From contig CM077828.1 in the NCBI GenBank assembly GCA_039720395.1, positions 23,354,717 to 23,418,716 of the forward strand: a stretch of 64,000 bases of DNA, read 5' to 3'. Made by a program: the position numbers and the translations under genes. Every line of letters starts with the position of its first letter. The stretch's first letter is position 1. Below are positions 36,585 to 49,802 of the stretch, one piece after another. Source of the stretch: Liquidambar formosana. Taxonomy: Eukaryota; Streptophyta; Magnoliopsida; Saxifragales; Altingiaceae. The notes under the pieces are model-generated. The model did not search any database, had not been told where the DNA came from, and saw nothing but the letters and a program-made list of their open reading frames with translations.

Positions 36585-38750
36585 TTAATAGATAACATCT
36601 AGAGAAAATTTATGATATCCACACAAAAAATAGGGTAACGTATCTTAAGTGGTCACATTTTATGGTAAATAATTATATTTTTGGTATTTTTGGTAAGTAG
36701 GTATATTTTTGGGTACCCCAAATGTATCATGGAATTTCTCTAAATTCTAGTGGGACATTTATGCTAGAATAGCGCTGTTTGATTAAATTTTGGTTTGTTG
36801 TTTGTTTTGTTTTAGCTTTTTTTAGAAAGGGAGAAAAGGAATAAGAGAGAAATGTAAACATTAGGCTAATTGTATTACTGTGTTCAAATTTTATTGTGTT
36901 AATTCACTTTGATGTGCCAGTTACGAGCTCTGAAAACTCAATTCAAGTTTGACATGTCAATTACGAGCTCTTAAACTTTTTAGATACGTAAACTTTAGGT
37001 CAGTTGTGGAAAAAATTGTACTAGTCTCAGAACCACTGGCATAACATTAGAGTCCACCATTCCATCTTTAATTGATTTGGGACCACTTGACCACTATTTG
37101 GACTTCATTTAAGCAAGACAATGTAGCTAGTTTTTGGCATGGAAGCCTGGCTAGTCCTAGGGCTTGTTTGGAAACATCAAAAACTGAATCAGATTGAATC
37201 TGATATATAATTATTATATGTTTTTAAATAAATCAAGTCACAATTGGTTTGAAAAAAGTTGTGTTTATGCTATAATTAGAACAAAACTGAACTGATTAGC
37301 AGGAAAATAAGAATTACCAAATAGTATAAAATCAAAACTGATCAAATTTATTCTCAACTGGTCAAATTTTCAAGTTCGCCAAATAGCTTCTAGCATATCT
37401 TTGTTCATGGCTCCCACATGGCCCCTTATTTCCACACTAGCACTGGTTCTTCCGATCCAATTCATCCACTGCAAGTCCAATACTGTCGGTGTCTAACAAT
37501 TAATGTGGCTCTCCCTCATCTTTTGCCCTAACAAAATTGACTCTTCAACGAGGCTGCTTAAGCCCGTAACATCCTATTCCTACGTGGGATACGGGATACC
37601 CACTTGCATCCATTAGGTTTGGACTCACTTTTTCTTCCACGTTCCATTTTTTTTTTTTAATGCTTAACAATAATTAAATATTTTTTGCAATTGAGCTTTA
37701 TACATCATTTGTGACATGCTCATGATCATGGCTTATACTGAGAATAGGGCTTCACAGGGAAATTCTATGGTAATTTTGGATGCCATATTCTTAAGTGATA
37801 ATTGAGCATATTTTGTGGTAAGTGATTATATTTGTGATAATTTTAAGTCTCATTAATGACCGTTTATTATAAAATATGACTTGCGTTATTACTTATTACA
37901 AATGAAACAACTTACCACAAAATGTGATTAATTAGTTCGTTTGTCCTACTTTGTTTAATAACAATTTTTATTTTGGGAAATCCCAAAATATATTTTCATT
38001 GTTAAAACTTAAAAGTCAAGACAAAAGGTTACTTTACTTTACCAATATACTCCTTTCTATATTCAAAATTACAATTACTTTAATTATAAAACAAAATAAA
38101 ATAAAAAGATAAAGATGAAAAGTTAATGAATTACATGATAATGCATTAAATAGCTTATTGATGTTAAATATGTGTGCTTAATCAAATGATTCAAACAATT
38201 TGAAACAGAATGAATATCACTCACTCGAAGATAAGATACCCAAATTTCTATGTGGATAACATTAAATTCCCGCCTTGACAAGGCACTATCGTCTTCAATT
38301 GAATCAAGAAAAGAAGATTCAGAGGACAGAGAACAAATTGGATGACCCACCACCTTGGAATGAATAGCACTCATTGTAAGGCTTCTTTCTGTTTGTTAGT
38401 TTGGTGCTGTAATGTTGTTTTCTATCAGTGAAGTTCTGTCTTATCCCAAAAAAAAAAAAAAAAGAAAGAAGAAAAGAAATTTCTGTTGATTCTTATTATT
38501 ATATTTTATTATAGTGTACCTTGCTCGTTTAATCCATTTTAGGAGGAGGGTATACCACCGTTGGCGTGGTTGTAGGAGTCGTAGCCATCTGGCCCCTTTG
38601 CCCGACAAAAATGACTCTTCATGTGGGTGTTCAATTATTATGTTCTAATCCAGCTTGGGATACCAACTTGCATCCAATCGGACTATTTTTTATTCCACTT
38701 TGAAAAAAAAATAAATAAATAAGCTTAACAATAATTAAATATTTTTTTCC
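36585..38750. repeat. Kinase-upstream spacer repeat, copy R1
   Basis: First of three long related copies. Landmarks are 'gcgctgtttgattaaatttt' (36772), 'atgcttaacaataattaaat' (37660), 'cccgccttgacaaggcact' (38272) and 'aggcttctttctgtttgtta' (38379). The last part resembles the DNA before the intact kinase at about 45440-45600. It is non-coding; a 251-bp open frame on the minus strand at 38123-38374 is discussed in findings. Confidence 0.8.
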
Positions 38751-39229
38751 AATTGAGCTTAATATATGATTCGTAACACGCTCATGCTCGGAGCTTAGAC
38801 TGAGAATAGCGCCTTAACAGGGAAATTTTATGATAGCTTTGGGTATCGTATTTTTAAGTGATAATTGAACACATTTTATGATAAGTGGTCTTATATGTAA
38901 TAATCCTAAGTCTTATTTATGACCACTTATCACAAGATGTGACTTAGGATTACTACAAATGTAACAATTTATTACAAAATGTGATCAATTAGTCCCTCTA
39001 TATTATTTTGTTTGATAATAATATCTATTTTGAAAAATCCCAAAATATTTGTTTATTGATAAAAGTCAAGACAAAATGTTATTTCACTTTCTCAATGTAT
39101 TCTTTTTATATTTAAATTTATAATTACTTTAATTATAACACAAAATAAAATAGAAAGACAAAATTTAAAAGTTAAAATTAATAAATCACATGAAAATACA
39201 TTAAATAACTTATCTTAATATGCGTGCAT
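38751..39229. repeat. Extra copy of the 'tatcataagatgtgac' sub-module
   Basis: A diverged partial copy of the 37730-38110 part of R1, with the same order of 'aagtgataattg', 'gatcaattagtcc' and 'attactttaattataa' landmarks. It was probably left by unequal exchange inside the array. Confidence 0.6.
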
Positions 39230-41035
39230 AATCTGGAGAAAATTTATGACATCCACACAAAAAATAGGATAATGTATCTTAAGTGGTCACATTTTGTGGT
39301 AAATAATTATATTTTTGGTATTTTTGGCAAGTAGGTATATTTGTGGTCCATTTGGGTATAATACCCCAAATGCATTATAGAATTTCTCTAAAGTCTGATG
39401 GGACATTTCTGCTAGAATAGTGCTGTTTGATTAAATTTTGGTTTGTTGTTGATTTTGTTTTAGCTTTTTTTAGAAAGGGAGAAAAGGAGTAAGAGAGAAA
39501 TGTAAACTTTAGGCCAATTGTATTATTGTATTCAAATTTTACTGCATTAATTCACTTTGATGTGTCAATTACGAGCTCTGAAAACTCAATTCAAGTTTGA
39601 CATGTCAATTACAAGCTCTTAAACTTTTTAGATACATAAACTTTTGGTCAGTTGTGGAAAAAATTGTTCTAGTCTCAAAATCACTGACGTAACATCAGAG
39701 TCCACAATTCCATCTTTAATTGATTTGGGACCACTTGACCACTATTTCGGGCGCTTCATTTAAGCAGGACAATGTAGCTAGTTTTTGGCATGGAAGCATG
39801 GCTAGTCCAAGGGCTTGTTTGGAAACTTCAAAAACTAAATCAGATTGGGTCTGGTACATAACTATTATCTGTTTTTAAATAAACTAAGTCACAGTTGCTT
39901 TGAAAAAAACTGTGTTTATGCTATATTTTCATAACAAAATTAAACTGATTAGCAGGAAAATGAGAATCATCAAATAGAGTAAAATCAAAATTGGCCAAAT
40001 TTATCCTCAGCTGGTCAAATTTTCAAGTTTGCCAAACAGCCCCTAACATGTCTTTGTTCATGGCTCCCACATGGCCCCTTATTTCCACACTAGCACTGGT
40101 TCTTCCTGTTCAATTCATCCACTTATTGCATGTCCAATACTGTATAGTGTCTAACAATTAATGTGGCCCTCCCTCATCTTTTGCCCGACAAAGTTGACTC
40201 TTCAACGAGGTTGCTCAAGCCCGTAACGTCCTATTCTTGCGTGGGATACGGGATACCCACTTGCATCCATTAGGATTGGACTCATTTTTTCTTCCACGTT
40301 CTTTTTTCTTTTCTTTTTTTTTTTTTAATGCTTAACAATAATTAAATATTTTTTGCAATTGAGTTTTATACATGATTCATGACACGCTCATGATCACAGC
40401 TTATACTAAAAACAGTGCCTTAACAGGGAAATTCTATGGTAATTTTGGTTACCATACTCTTAAGTGATAATTGATCATATTTTGTAGTAAGTGATGATAA
40501 TCCTAAGTCTCATTAACGACCACTTATCACAAAATATGACATTATTACAAATGTAACAACTTATCACAAAATGTGATCAATTTGTTCCAATTAATGTCCT
40601 ACGTTGTTTGATAACAATTTCTATCTTGAGAAATCCAAAAATATTTGTCAATTATTAAAAGTCAAGACAAAAAGTTATTTTCCCAATGTACTCCTTTTTA
40701 TATGAAATATTATAATTACTTTAATTATAACACAAAATAAAATAAAAGGATAAAGATGAAAAGTTAATGAGTTACATGATAATGCATTAAATAGCTTATC
40801 AATCATAATATGCGTGCTTAATCAAAATGATTCAAACAATTTGAAACAGAATGAATATCACTCACTCGAAGATAAGATACCCAAATTTCTATGCGGATAC
40901 CATTAAATTCCCGCCTTGACAAGGCACTGTCGTTGTCAGTTGAATCAAGAAAAGAAGATTCAGAGGATGGAGATCGAACAAATTGGATGATCCACCACAT
41001 TGGACTTGTCCAATCATCTATTCCTTCAACTTAAC
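39230..41035. repeat. Kinase-upstream spacer repeat, copy R2
   Basis: Second long copy, with 'gtgctgtttgattaaatttt' (39420), 'atgcttaacaataattaaat' (40328) and 'cccgccttgacaaggcact' (40912). It runs directly into the gene-less kinase unit. Confidence 0.8.
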
Positions 41036-41790
41036 TAATGGGGTGGAGAAAAATTTGTGTGAGATCACCTTGATCCCATCTTCTATCAGCTCTTTAATTC
41101 AATTACTTTTGTGACAGTTGTCCATTATGCTAGCTTGACTCTTTTTGAAAATATACTGTTAACAAGTTTATATATCAAGAGGTTCGACACCCGACTAATC
41201 TCGTGAGCACATACAATCCTTCCGTCCCATATGCACAAGACAATTACAGGATAAAGTGCATAAGGAAAACATTGAGGGGGAGTGGTTTGGATGATCTTAC
41301 TATATTTACATGTTTTATTATTGTTTACTACTATTAACATTTCATAATTTGCAAATGCTCACCAGGTGAAAAAATTGTTATAGTTAAATAAATTATTCAG
41401 AATGTCATAGACAAATAGTTACTGGATTTGTAGCTTACAGACTATCCATTTAATCTGAATTGCATATGCCCTCCACTCAACCAATTAAGGCCACAAGTAC
41501 TCAACAGGTATGTACTATGACCCACCCACCACCTCGGACTTGTCCTTCAATTCAATTAATGGAGTGGAGAAAAATTTGTGTCACCCGTAATCCCATAGTT
41601 CTATCGATGGAAATGAAGATTTACTGTCACGTGTTTGGCTTGATTATAGAAGATATTCGGATGGAAGCTACCAGTTGTTTGGCAAGGCAATATGGTAGCC
41701 CTTGGCCTGATTTTGGGACTTGAATGGAGGCCCCTGCTTGTGGGAAAGATCATTTTTTTTATTGGATTTCATTCTCTGTGTTTCTTGACT
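41036..41790. repeat. Kinase unit without the gene (upstream flank joined to 3' flank)
   Basis: 41006-41095 matches the immediate upstream flank of the intact kinase (45635-45712; 'tgtgagatcacctt' and 'cccatcttctatca'). From about 41262 the sequence matches the intact kinase's 3' flank (49930-50365; 'aaataaattattcagaatgt'). No LRR or kinase coding sequence lies between. It preserves the empty site for the viral insertion at about 41777-41787 (gtgtttcttg). Confidence 0.8.
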
Positions 41791-41840
41791 CTTGCTATAT
41801 ATATTTGCTTGATCAATTTTTTTTTTTTTTTTTTGTTTGT

Positions 41841-42264
41841 CTACATTGATAAACAGCTATTACTAAAAGCATATTTTAGCCATTGTTTGGCTTGGGATGG
41901 ATGAGTGTGGCCCTAACACGTGCAAGTTTTTCTTTCAAAAGTGATGGAAATTACAAAATTGCTAGCCAAATGATGCGTAAGTACACTCAAGTACAAAAGG
42001 CATAAACCCCTAAGGTATGTTCGAATGAAAGATGAGAATAGAATTTGATTCCATACTCAAAGTAGTTTGGAATGAAAAGATATTTGAAATGACTATCCAA
42101 ACTTTCTGTTTGATTTCTTTCTCATTTAAATTATCTCATCCAAATACACTATTTGCAACGAATTGAAATGTGATTTCATTCCAACTAAACAAACATAGCC
42201 TAAGAATAACTTAGGCCCTATTTGGCTAAGCTTTTAGGTGGTCCAAAATCACTTTTGAAGCCTA
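41841..42264. repeat. Duplicated spacer module, third copy
   Basis: Shares 'acattgataaacagctatta' and 'cctaacacgtgcaag' with 32901, and overlaps in part with 12870 and 44725. Confidence 0.7.
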
Positions 42265-43881
42265 AGAATTTCTCTAAAGTTTGATGGGACATTTCTGCTA
42301 GAATAGCGCTGTTTGATTAAATTTTGGTTTGTTGTTTGTTTTGTTTTAGCTTTTTCTAGAAAGGGAGAAGAGGAGTAAGAGAGAAATGTAAACTTTAGGC
42401 TAATTGTATTATTGTATTCAAATTTTTGTTGTGTTAATTCACTTTAATGTGTCAATTACGAACTCTGAAAACTCAATTCAAGTTTGACATGTCAATTACG
42501 AGCTCTAAAAACTTTTAGATACGTAAACTTCAGGTCAGTTGTGGAAAAAATTGTACTAGTCTTAGAACCACTGGAATAACATTAGAGGCCACCATTCTAT
42601 CTTTAACTGATTTGGGACCACTTGACCACTATTTTGGGCACTTCGTTTAAGAATGACAATGTAGCTAGTTTTTGGCATGGAAACCTGGCTAGTCCTAGGG
42701 CTTGTTTGGAAACTTCAAAAATTGAATCAGATTGAGTCTGATATATAATTATTATATGTTTTTAAATAAATCAATTCACAGTTGGTTTGAAAAAAGTTGT
42801 GTTTCTGCTATCATCAGAACAAAACTGAACTGATTAGTAGGAAAATAAGAATTACCAAATAGTATAAAATCAAAACTAATCAAATTTATTCTCAATTGGT
42901 CAAATTTTCAAGTTTGCCAAACAGCTTCTAGCATGTCTTTGTTCGTAGCTCCCACATGGCCCCTTATTTCCACACTGGCACTGGTTCTTCTGGTCCAATT
43001 CATCCACTTATTGCGGGTCCAATACTGTCAGTGTCTAACAATTAATGTGGCTCTCCCTCATCTTTTGCCCTGACAAAATTAACTCTTCAACCAGGCTGCT
43101 CAAGCCTGTAACGTCCTATTCTTGCGTGGGATACGGGATACCCACTTGCATCCATTAGGATTGGACTCACTTTTTCTTCCACATTTTTTTTTAATGCTTA
43201 AAAATAATTAAATATTTTTTTTTGCAATTGAGCTTTATACATCATTCGTGACACGCTCATGATCACGGCTTATACTGAGAATAGTGCTTAACAGGGAAAT
43301 TCTATGGTAATTTTGGATGTGGTATTCTTAAGTGATAATTGATCATATTTTGTATTAAGTGATCATATTTGTGATAATTCTAAGTCTCATTAATGACTGT
43401 TTATCATAAAATATGACTTGGGTTATTACTTGTTACAAATGTAACAATTTACTACAAAATGTGATCAATTAGTTCCTCTGTCCTACTTTGTTTGATAACA
43501 ATTTCTATTTTGAGAAATCTCAAAATATAGTTTCATTGTTAAAACTTAAAAGTCAAGACAAAAGGTTATTTTACTTTCCCAATATACTCCTTTCTATATT
43601 CAAAATTACAATTACTTTAATTATAATACAAAATAAAATAAAAGGATAAAGATGAAAAGTTAATGAATTATATGATAATGCATTAAATAGCTCATCGATG
43701 TTAAATATGTGTGCTTAATCACATGATTGAAACAATTTGAAACGGAATGAGTATCACTCACTCCAGGATAACCCACTACCTTGGAATGAATATCACTCAT
43801 TGTAAGGCTTCTTTCTATTTGTTACTTTGGTGCTGCAATGTTGTTTTCTATCAGTGAAGTTGTGTCTTATCCCAACAACAA

Positions 43882-43932
<51 letters not shown>

Positions 43933-44450
43933 CCGTTGATTCTTATTTAGGAGGAGGGTGTACCACCGTTGGCTTAGTTGTAGGAGTCGTAGCCGTCTGG
44001 TCCCTTTGCCCGACAAAAATGACTCTTCACGTGGGTGTTCAATTATTATGTTCTAATCCATCTTGGAATACCAACTTGCATCCAATTGGACTATTTTTTA
44101 TTCCACTTTTAAAATGAAAAAATAAAAAAAGCTTAACAATAATTAAATATTTTTTGCAATTGAGCTTAATACATGATTCATGAGACATTGATGATCAGAG
44201 CTTATACTAAAAATAGTGCTTAGTAGGAAATTCAATGGTAGTTTTGGATATCGTATTATTAAGTGATAATTGATCATATTTTTTGGTAATCTTAAGTCTC
44301 ATTTATGACCATTTATCATGAAATATGACATTGGTTATTACAAATGTAACAACTCATTTTGTGGTAATCCTAAGTCTCTTTCTCAATGTATTCTTCCTAT
44401 ATTTAAAATTACAATTACTTAATTATAACACAAAATAAAATAAAAGGATA
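42265..44450. repeat. Kinase-upstream spacer repeat, copy R3
   Basis: Third long copy, from 'aagaatttctctaaagtttg' (42266) through 'gcgctgtttgattaaatttt' (42306) and 'aggcttctttctatttgtta' (43805). It contains an (AT)n microsatellite at about 43886-43930, and a sixth copy of the 'gcttaacaataattaaat' module follows at about 44131. Non-coding. Confidence 0.8.
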
Positions 44451-45334
44451 ATGAGCCCGGAACAATGTAATGACGATATGGAAATATATTTTTATTAAAA
44501 GTCACTATGTAATAGCAGTTGTATTTTTGTGGGTTTTTTGAGGTAGGCCATATAGTAGAGTTCCTATTCACAAGGTGAGTGTCCAAATAGGTATAAATTG
44601 AATTCCTTGCAATCAATTAAAACCAATTTTCCATGAAAAAATAAAATAAAAATAAAAGAAGACCAATTCTCTCAGTGAGTGCAAGGAAAGGTAATTTATA
44701 GCAAATGAGTCTGATGAAAGTGTCCTAACACGTGCAATTTTTGCTTTCAAAAGTGAGATAGAGATTACGAAAATGTTAGGCAAACGATGGTGTAACTACA
44801 AAAGGCATAAACCCCCGAAGCCATATTTGTTTAGTTGGACTGGAATGGATGAGAATAAAATTTAATTTCATACTTAAAGTAGTCTTGAACGAAAAGGGAT
44901 TTAAAATGATTATCTAAACTTTTTGTTTGATTTCATTCCCATTTAAATTACCTCATCCAAATACACTGTTCGCAATAAATTAGAATATGATTTTATTACA
45001 TCCATCTCATTCTAGCTAAACAAACATAGTTTAAGAATAACTTTGTTTTAGTCTTGAGCTATAACTCAGGAAGTAAAAGTGGAAGTGGAAAGTATTCACT
45101 TCCACTCCTTCTACACGCAAGAGACTAATCACCAACTCAAATATTCCCTACAGATTATGTAATCAAGTGGATGATAGCCTTATTAAAGATTTTGAAGCCA
45201 AGAAATAGTTGGACCAAATTTTGTTGATTCCGCAAGCATAAAGCTGACCAAATTTTGTGATTTTTTTTTTATAAATTTTTTTGGTGCTGTAATCTTGTTT
45301 TCTATCAATGAAGTTCTGTCTTATCCCCAACAAA

Positions 45335-45389
<55 letters not shown>

Positions 45390-45780
45390 ATTCTTATGAT
45401 TAAATTTTATTATATTGTACCTTGCTTGTTTAATCCATTTTAGGAGGAGGGTATACCACGGATGGCTTGGTCGTAGGAGTCGTAGCCGTCTTTTTTTTAT
45501 AAAAGGAGTCGTAGCCGTCTTGCCCGACAAAATTAACTCTTCAACGTGGCTGCTCAAGGCCATAACGTCCTATGACCATTAAATTCCCGCCTTGACAAGG
45601 TACTATGACCCACCACCTTGGACTTACCCAATCATCCAATCCTTCAATTTAATTAATTGGTGGAGAAAAATTTCTGTGAGATCACCTTTATCCCATCTTC
45701 TATCAACTCCTTCTAGTGTACTGTTAGCCTTTGAAGTTTGAACAAAGGAAATCATATATTTTCAGCTCTTCCAAATCTCA
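44451..45780. repeat. Duplicate of the SCAPER 3' flank plus kinase upstream region
   Basis: 44453-44740 copies 12643-12870 from just after the SCAPER gene. 44725-45240 copies 12870-13480. An (AT)n run follows at about 45343-45381. 45580-45780 is the immediate upstream region of the kinase and matches 14640-14689 ('gaaatcatatattttcagctc' style text). Confidence 0.8.
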
Positions 45781-48700
45781 ATGTTCAGGTGTAAAATGGA
45801 GATTCCTACAGGTATGGATTTACGCATAATATCTTTACTTCTCATGCATATTTTACTACTACTCGCTCAAGGTTTCTCAATGTATGGAGGAAATGAGACA
45901 GACAGACAATCTTTGCTTGCTTTCAAGGCTAAGCTAACTGAGGACCCCCTTGGTATCCTCAGCTCATGGAACGAATCTACCCACTTCTGCCGTTGGCCAG
46001 GCGTCACATGTGGCCGCCGGCACCAGAGGGTGACCATGCTGGACCTACAGTCACAAAAATTGGTAGGTACCTTATCACCCCACATTGGAAACCTCAGTTT
46101 TCTTAGGATTTTAAACCTCCAGAACAATGGATTCAACCATGACATCCCTCAAGAATTGGGTCGCCTTTTCAGGCTACAAAAATTAATCCTTGAAAACAAC
46201 TCATTTGGTGGTGAAATCCCCACCAACATTTCCCGTTGCACTAACCTTGTATTCCTCAGTTTAACTGGAAACAATCTGACTGGGAAACTTCCTACTGAGC
46301 TTGGTACATTATCGATACTCCAAGTGCTTAGCTTATACAAAAATAATCTCATAGGAGAGATCCCACCATCTTTTGGAAATCTTTCTTTGCTTCATAAAAT
46401 CGAAATGACTCGGAACAATTTGCAGGGAAGCATTCCGAGTACCTTTGGCCGATTGAAGAAGTTAGAAATTCTTCAACTTGGAGTAAACAAACTATCTGGT
46501 ACAATCCCTCCCTCAATATTCAATCTCTCTTCTATTAATCATTTTTCGACGCCAGAAAACCAACTTCATGGGAGTCTTCCTCCTGACTTAGGCCTCACTC
46601 TCCCCAAACTCATTAAGCTCAATCTATTTGACAACCAATTCACTGGACTCATTCCAAATACCATCTCCAATGCCTCTGGTCTAATGTTTATTGGCATGGG
46701 TAAAAACAACTTTACCGGGAAGGTGCCTACTTTGGCAAGCCCACATCATCTTTGGTGGCTAGAAATTGATGGGAATAATCTTGGAAATGCTGAAGATGAT
46801 GATTTGAATTTTCTCTCTTCTCTTCGTAACTGCACCGATTTAAAAATGTTGGCTCTAGCTGACAACAATTTAGGTGGGGTGCTGCCCGAATTTATAAGCA
46901 ACTTCTCGACAAAGATCTGGTTTATGGCACTTGGAGGAAATCAAATACGAGGAAGCATTCCTAGTGGGATTGGAAACATCATCAGCCTAGGGACACTAGG
47001 CATGGAATTAAACCAATTGACTGGTACGATACCAAGCTCAGTTGGTAAACTACAAAAACTAAAGCTTCTTTATGTCGGTGGAAACAAACTCTCGGGGAGT
47101 ATCCCGTCTTCTCTGGGAAATCTAACTTCATTAGTCGAAATCGATTTGGGATCGAACAATTTACAGGGAAGGATACCATCAAGTCTGGGAGATTGTCGAA
47201 ATTTGCTATTGATGATTCTCACTCGAAACAACCTTAGTGGTACCATACCCAAAGAAGTACTTAGTGTCTCTTCCTTGTCTATAATTCTCGGCTTATCTGA
47301 AAACCATTTGACAGGCTCAATTCCTTGGGAAGTTGGAAAATTGGGAAATCTTGGCATCCTGGATGTTTCGAAAAACAAATTATCTGGTGAAATTCCAAGT
47401 AGTTTTGGTAGTTGCAGAGTCTTGGAGAGTTTATATTTGGAGGGTAACTTTTTTCAAGGGACAATTCCTCCATCTTTCAGCTCTTTGAGAGGTCTTCAAA
47501 ATTTAGATCTTTCTCGCAACAATTTATCTGGCCAAATTCCAAAATATTTGGAAGGCTTTGCCTTGAAGAATTTGAATTTGTCCTTCAATGATTTCGAGGG
47601 TGATGTGCCTATACAAGGAGTCTTCAAGAATGCAAGTGCAATTTCAATAACTGGAAATAGGAAGCTTTGTGGAGGTATACCTCAATTAAACTTGCCGACA
47701 TGCCCTTCCAATGAGCCTAAGAAGCAGAGATTGTCATTTAAGGTGAAATTACTTATCACATTAGTCGGGGGACTTCTTGGACTAACCTTGATGTTGTCCT
47801 TTTTTATTCTTTATCAATCAAGATTAAGAAAAACAAGAAAGGTGCCTCCTAGATCAAGTTCAAAAGAAATTAACTCCCTTCTAAGAGTGTCCTATGGAGA
47901 TCTCTTTAATGCAACTGATGGGTTCTCTTCGGCTAATTTGATTGGTGTTGGTAGTTTTGGATCGGTGTATAAAGGAATTCTTCCTCGGGAAGAAACAGTT
48001 GTTGCAATGAAAGTACTCAACCTTCAACGAAAGGGAGCTTACAAAAGTTTCATGGCCGAATGTGAAGCCTTGAGAAATATTAGGCATCGGAATCTTGTCA
48101 AGGTATTAACCGCATGTTCAAGTGTTGATTTCCAAGGTAATGATTTTAAGGCTCTAATTTATGAGTTCATGGTCAATGGGAGCCTAGAAGACTGGTTACA
48201 TCCAATACATAGAGAAGAAGAAGCACAAGAGCAAAGATACTTAAATCTTCTTCAGAGAATTAACATTGCCATAGATGTGGCTAGTGCATTGGATTATCTA
48301 CATCATCATTGTGAAGTGCCAATAGTTCATTGCGATTTGAAGCCAAGTAACATTCTTATGGACAATGACATGATTGCTCATGTAGCTGATTTTGGCTTAG
48401 CAAGATTCTATGTAGAAGCCAATCAAACTAGCTAGCTCTCTTGGAATTAAAGGCTCTATCGGCTATGCTGCTCCAGGTAACTCTCTTTTATATTTTCCCC
48501 TTAGTTTTAACTTTTTGGTTGACTTTTCAAGGATTAATTAAATTATACTTGCTAAATGAATGCCATGCTAAGTTTTTATTTTTTTTTATTTTTTTTATTT
48601 AAAGAAGAGGATTACAGAGATAAAACCTCCTATCATCCCAACCAGGTTGGCACGAAGCTTCCCAATCCTCTGCTATTAGTCCTGAGTATTATTAATAGGA

Positions 48701-49802
48701 AAAGAAAGAAAAGTAATAACAAGAAAAAAATTGCAATAAATTATAGCATCAATATGAGTAATTTTTCCTTTTACTATTTAAATTATAACTCAATTTCTTG
48801 TTTTGACCATATATTATTTGGTAGTCAAATTCATTTTCTTTCTAACTGGATTGGGAGTAATTGAACTATAAACGTTTTGCTTTTTATATTTTCATATTAT
48901 GATATAGATAACGGATAGATTCCTTATCATAGGGGAGAGCAATTGCAACCACAAAAAATCCTAAGCTCCCCCCATGTATTTTAAATTTTGTAAGGTTTTA
49001 TGAAAAATATAAAAAGTTTTCAAGAAAACTGGACGCATAGTCCACTAGAAAACATTATTTGGAACAACTTTGTAGAAGAAAGGTTTTTCAAAATCTGTCA
49101 TTTAAGTTGATTTTTTGACCATTTTTAATGAAATTTTTTGTGAAAACGAAACAAAAACTGTAAATGGCTTAAAAAGTCCACTTAAATGATAGATTTTGGA
49201 AAAAATTTCTTCTACAAAATTGTTCAAAATATTTTTTTCTAGTGGAGTATGCGGCAATTTTCATGAAAACTTTTTATATTTCCATTAAACCTTGAAAATT
49301 TTAAAATTAGTGGGGGGTGCTTAGGAATTTTTGTGAGGGCAATAGCCTCCCACTTATCATATTATTTTGTTATAAAACTACTAATCACAACATGTACGTG
49401 TGAATTGTAGAGTATGGTATAGGTAATGAGGTGTCAACTTATGGCGATGTGTACAGCTATGGCATCCTCTTGTTAGAGATGTTTACTGGGAAAAGACCAA
49501 CTGATGGCATTTTAAGAGACGGTTTGAACCTTCATAGCTTTGTGACAATGGCTTGGCCTGAAAAAGTGGTGGAAATTGCAGATCCAATTCTTCTTCAAAG
49601 AAACAACGTCAATGAGGAAATCACCCAAACCACTCACAATATGATGCAAGTGAGAAATGACAAAATTGAGGAGTGCTTGACTTCATTTGTTAGAATTGGA
49701 TTAGCATGTTCTGTAGAGTCACCAAGAGAACGAATGGATATTAGCAATGCTGCGGCGGAGTTGCACCTGATTAAGGACAATCTTATGGGAATCAGGGTGT
49801 GA
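45781..49802 (+). CDS. LRR-XII receptor-like kinase, frameshifted in the activation segment
   Basis: Two exons: 45781-48476 and 49411-49802, with a phase-1 intron (CCA G|AG). The signal peptide probably starts at the second or third Met ([19 protein letters not shown], 45814). Next come the LRRNT_2 cap (CRWPGVTC), about 20 LRRs of the N.L.G.IP type, a transmembrane helix at residues 654-679, and a kinase domain. Kinase motifs seen: [26 protein letters not shown] (HCD, so non-RD) and DFG. Non-RD class XII kinases include pattern receptors such as EFR and Xa21. After residue 884 a 2-bp loss or 1-bp gain gives TAG at 48433-48435. The correct frame resumes before the splice site, and exon 2 is intact ([18 protein letters not shown] to the end). 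As read, the kinase is cut between DFG and APE. This may be a pseudogene or a sequence error. Confidence 0.9.
48575..48775. repeat. Dispersed repeat fragment in the kinase intron
   Basis: A T/A-rich stretch followed by 'aagaggattacagagat' and 'cccaaccaggttggcac'. The second string is shared with about 25650, and an 'aagaggacttcaagcatca' relative is at about 62504. It may be a SINE or LINE tail; the class is not determined. Confidence 0.35.
48932..49352. mobile_element. Mutator-type MITE (421 bp) in the kinase intron
   Basis: Nearly the whole element is one long inverted repeat. Left: gggagagcaattgcaaccac. Right: the complement of gggaggctattgccctcac. The arms continue inward ('aaatataaaaagttttca' and 'tttgtagaagaaa' are mirrored) to a centre near 49140. 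The 9-bp direct repeat CTTATCATA flanks it at 48923-48931 and 49353-49361. It could form a hairpin with arms of about 200 bp in the pre-mRNA. Confidence 0.88.
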
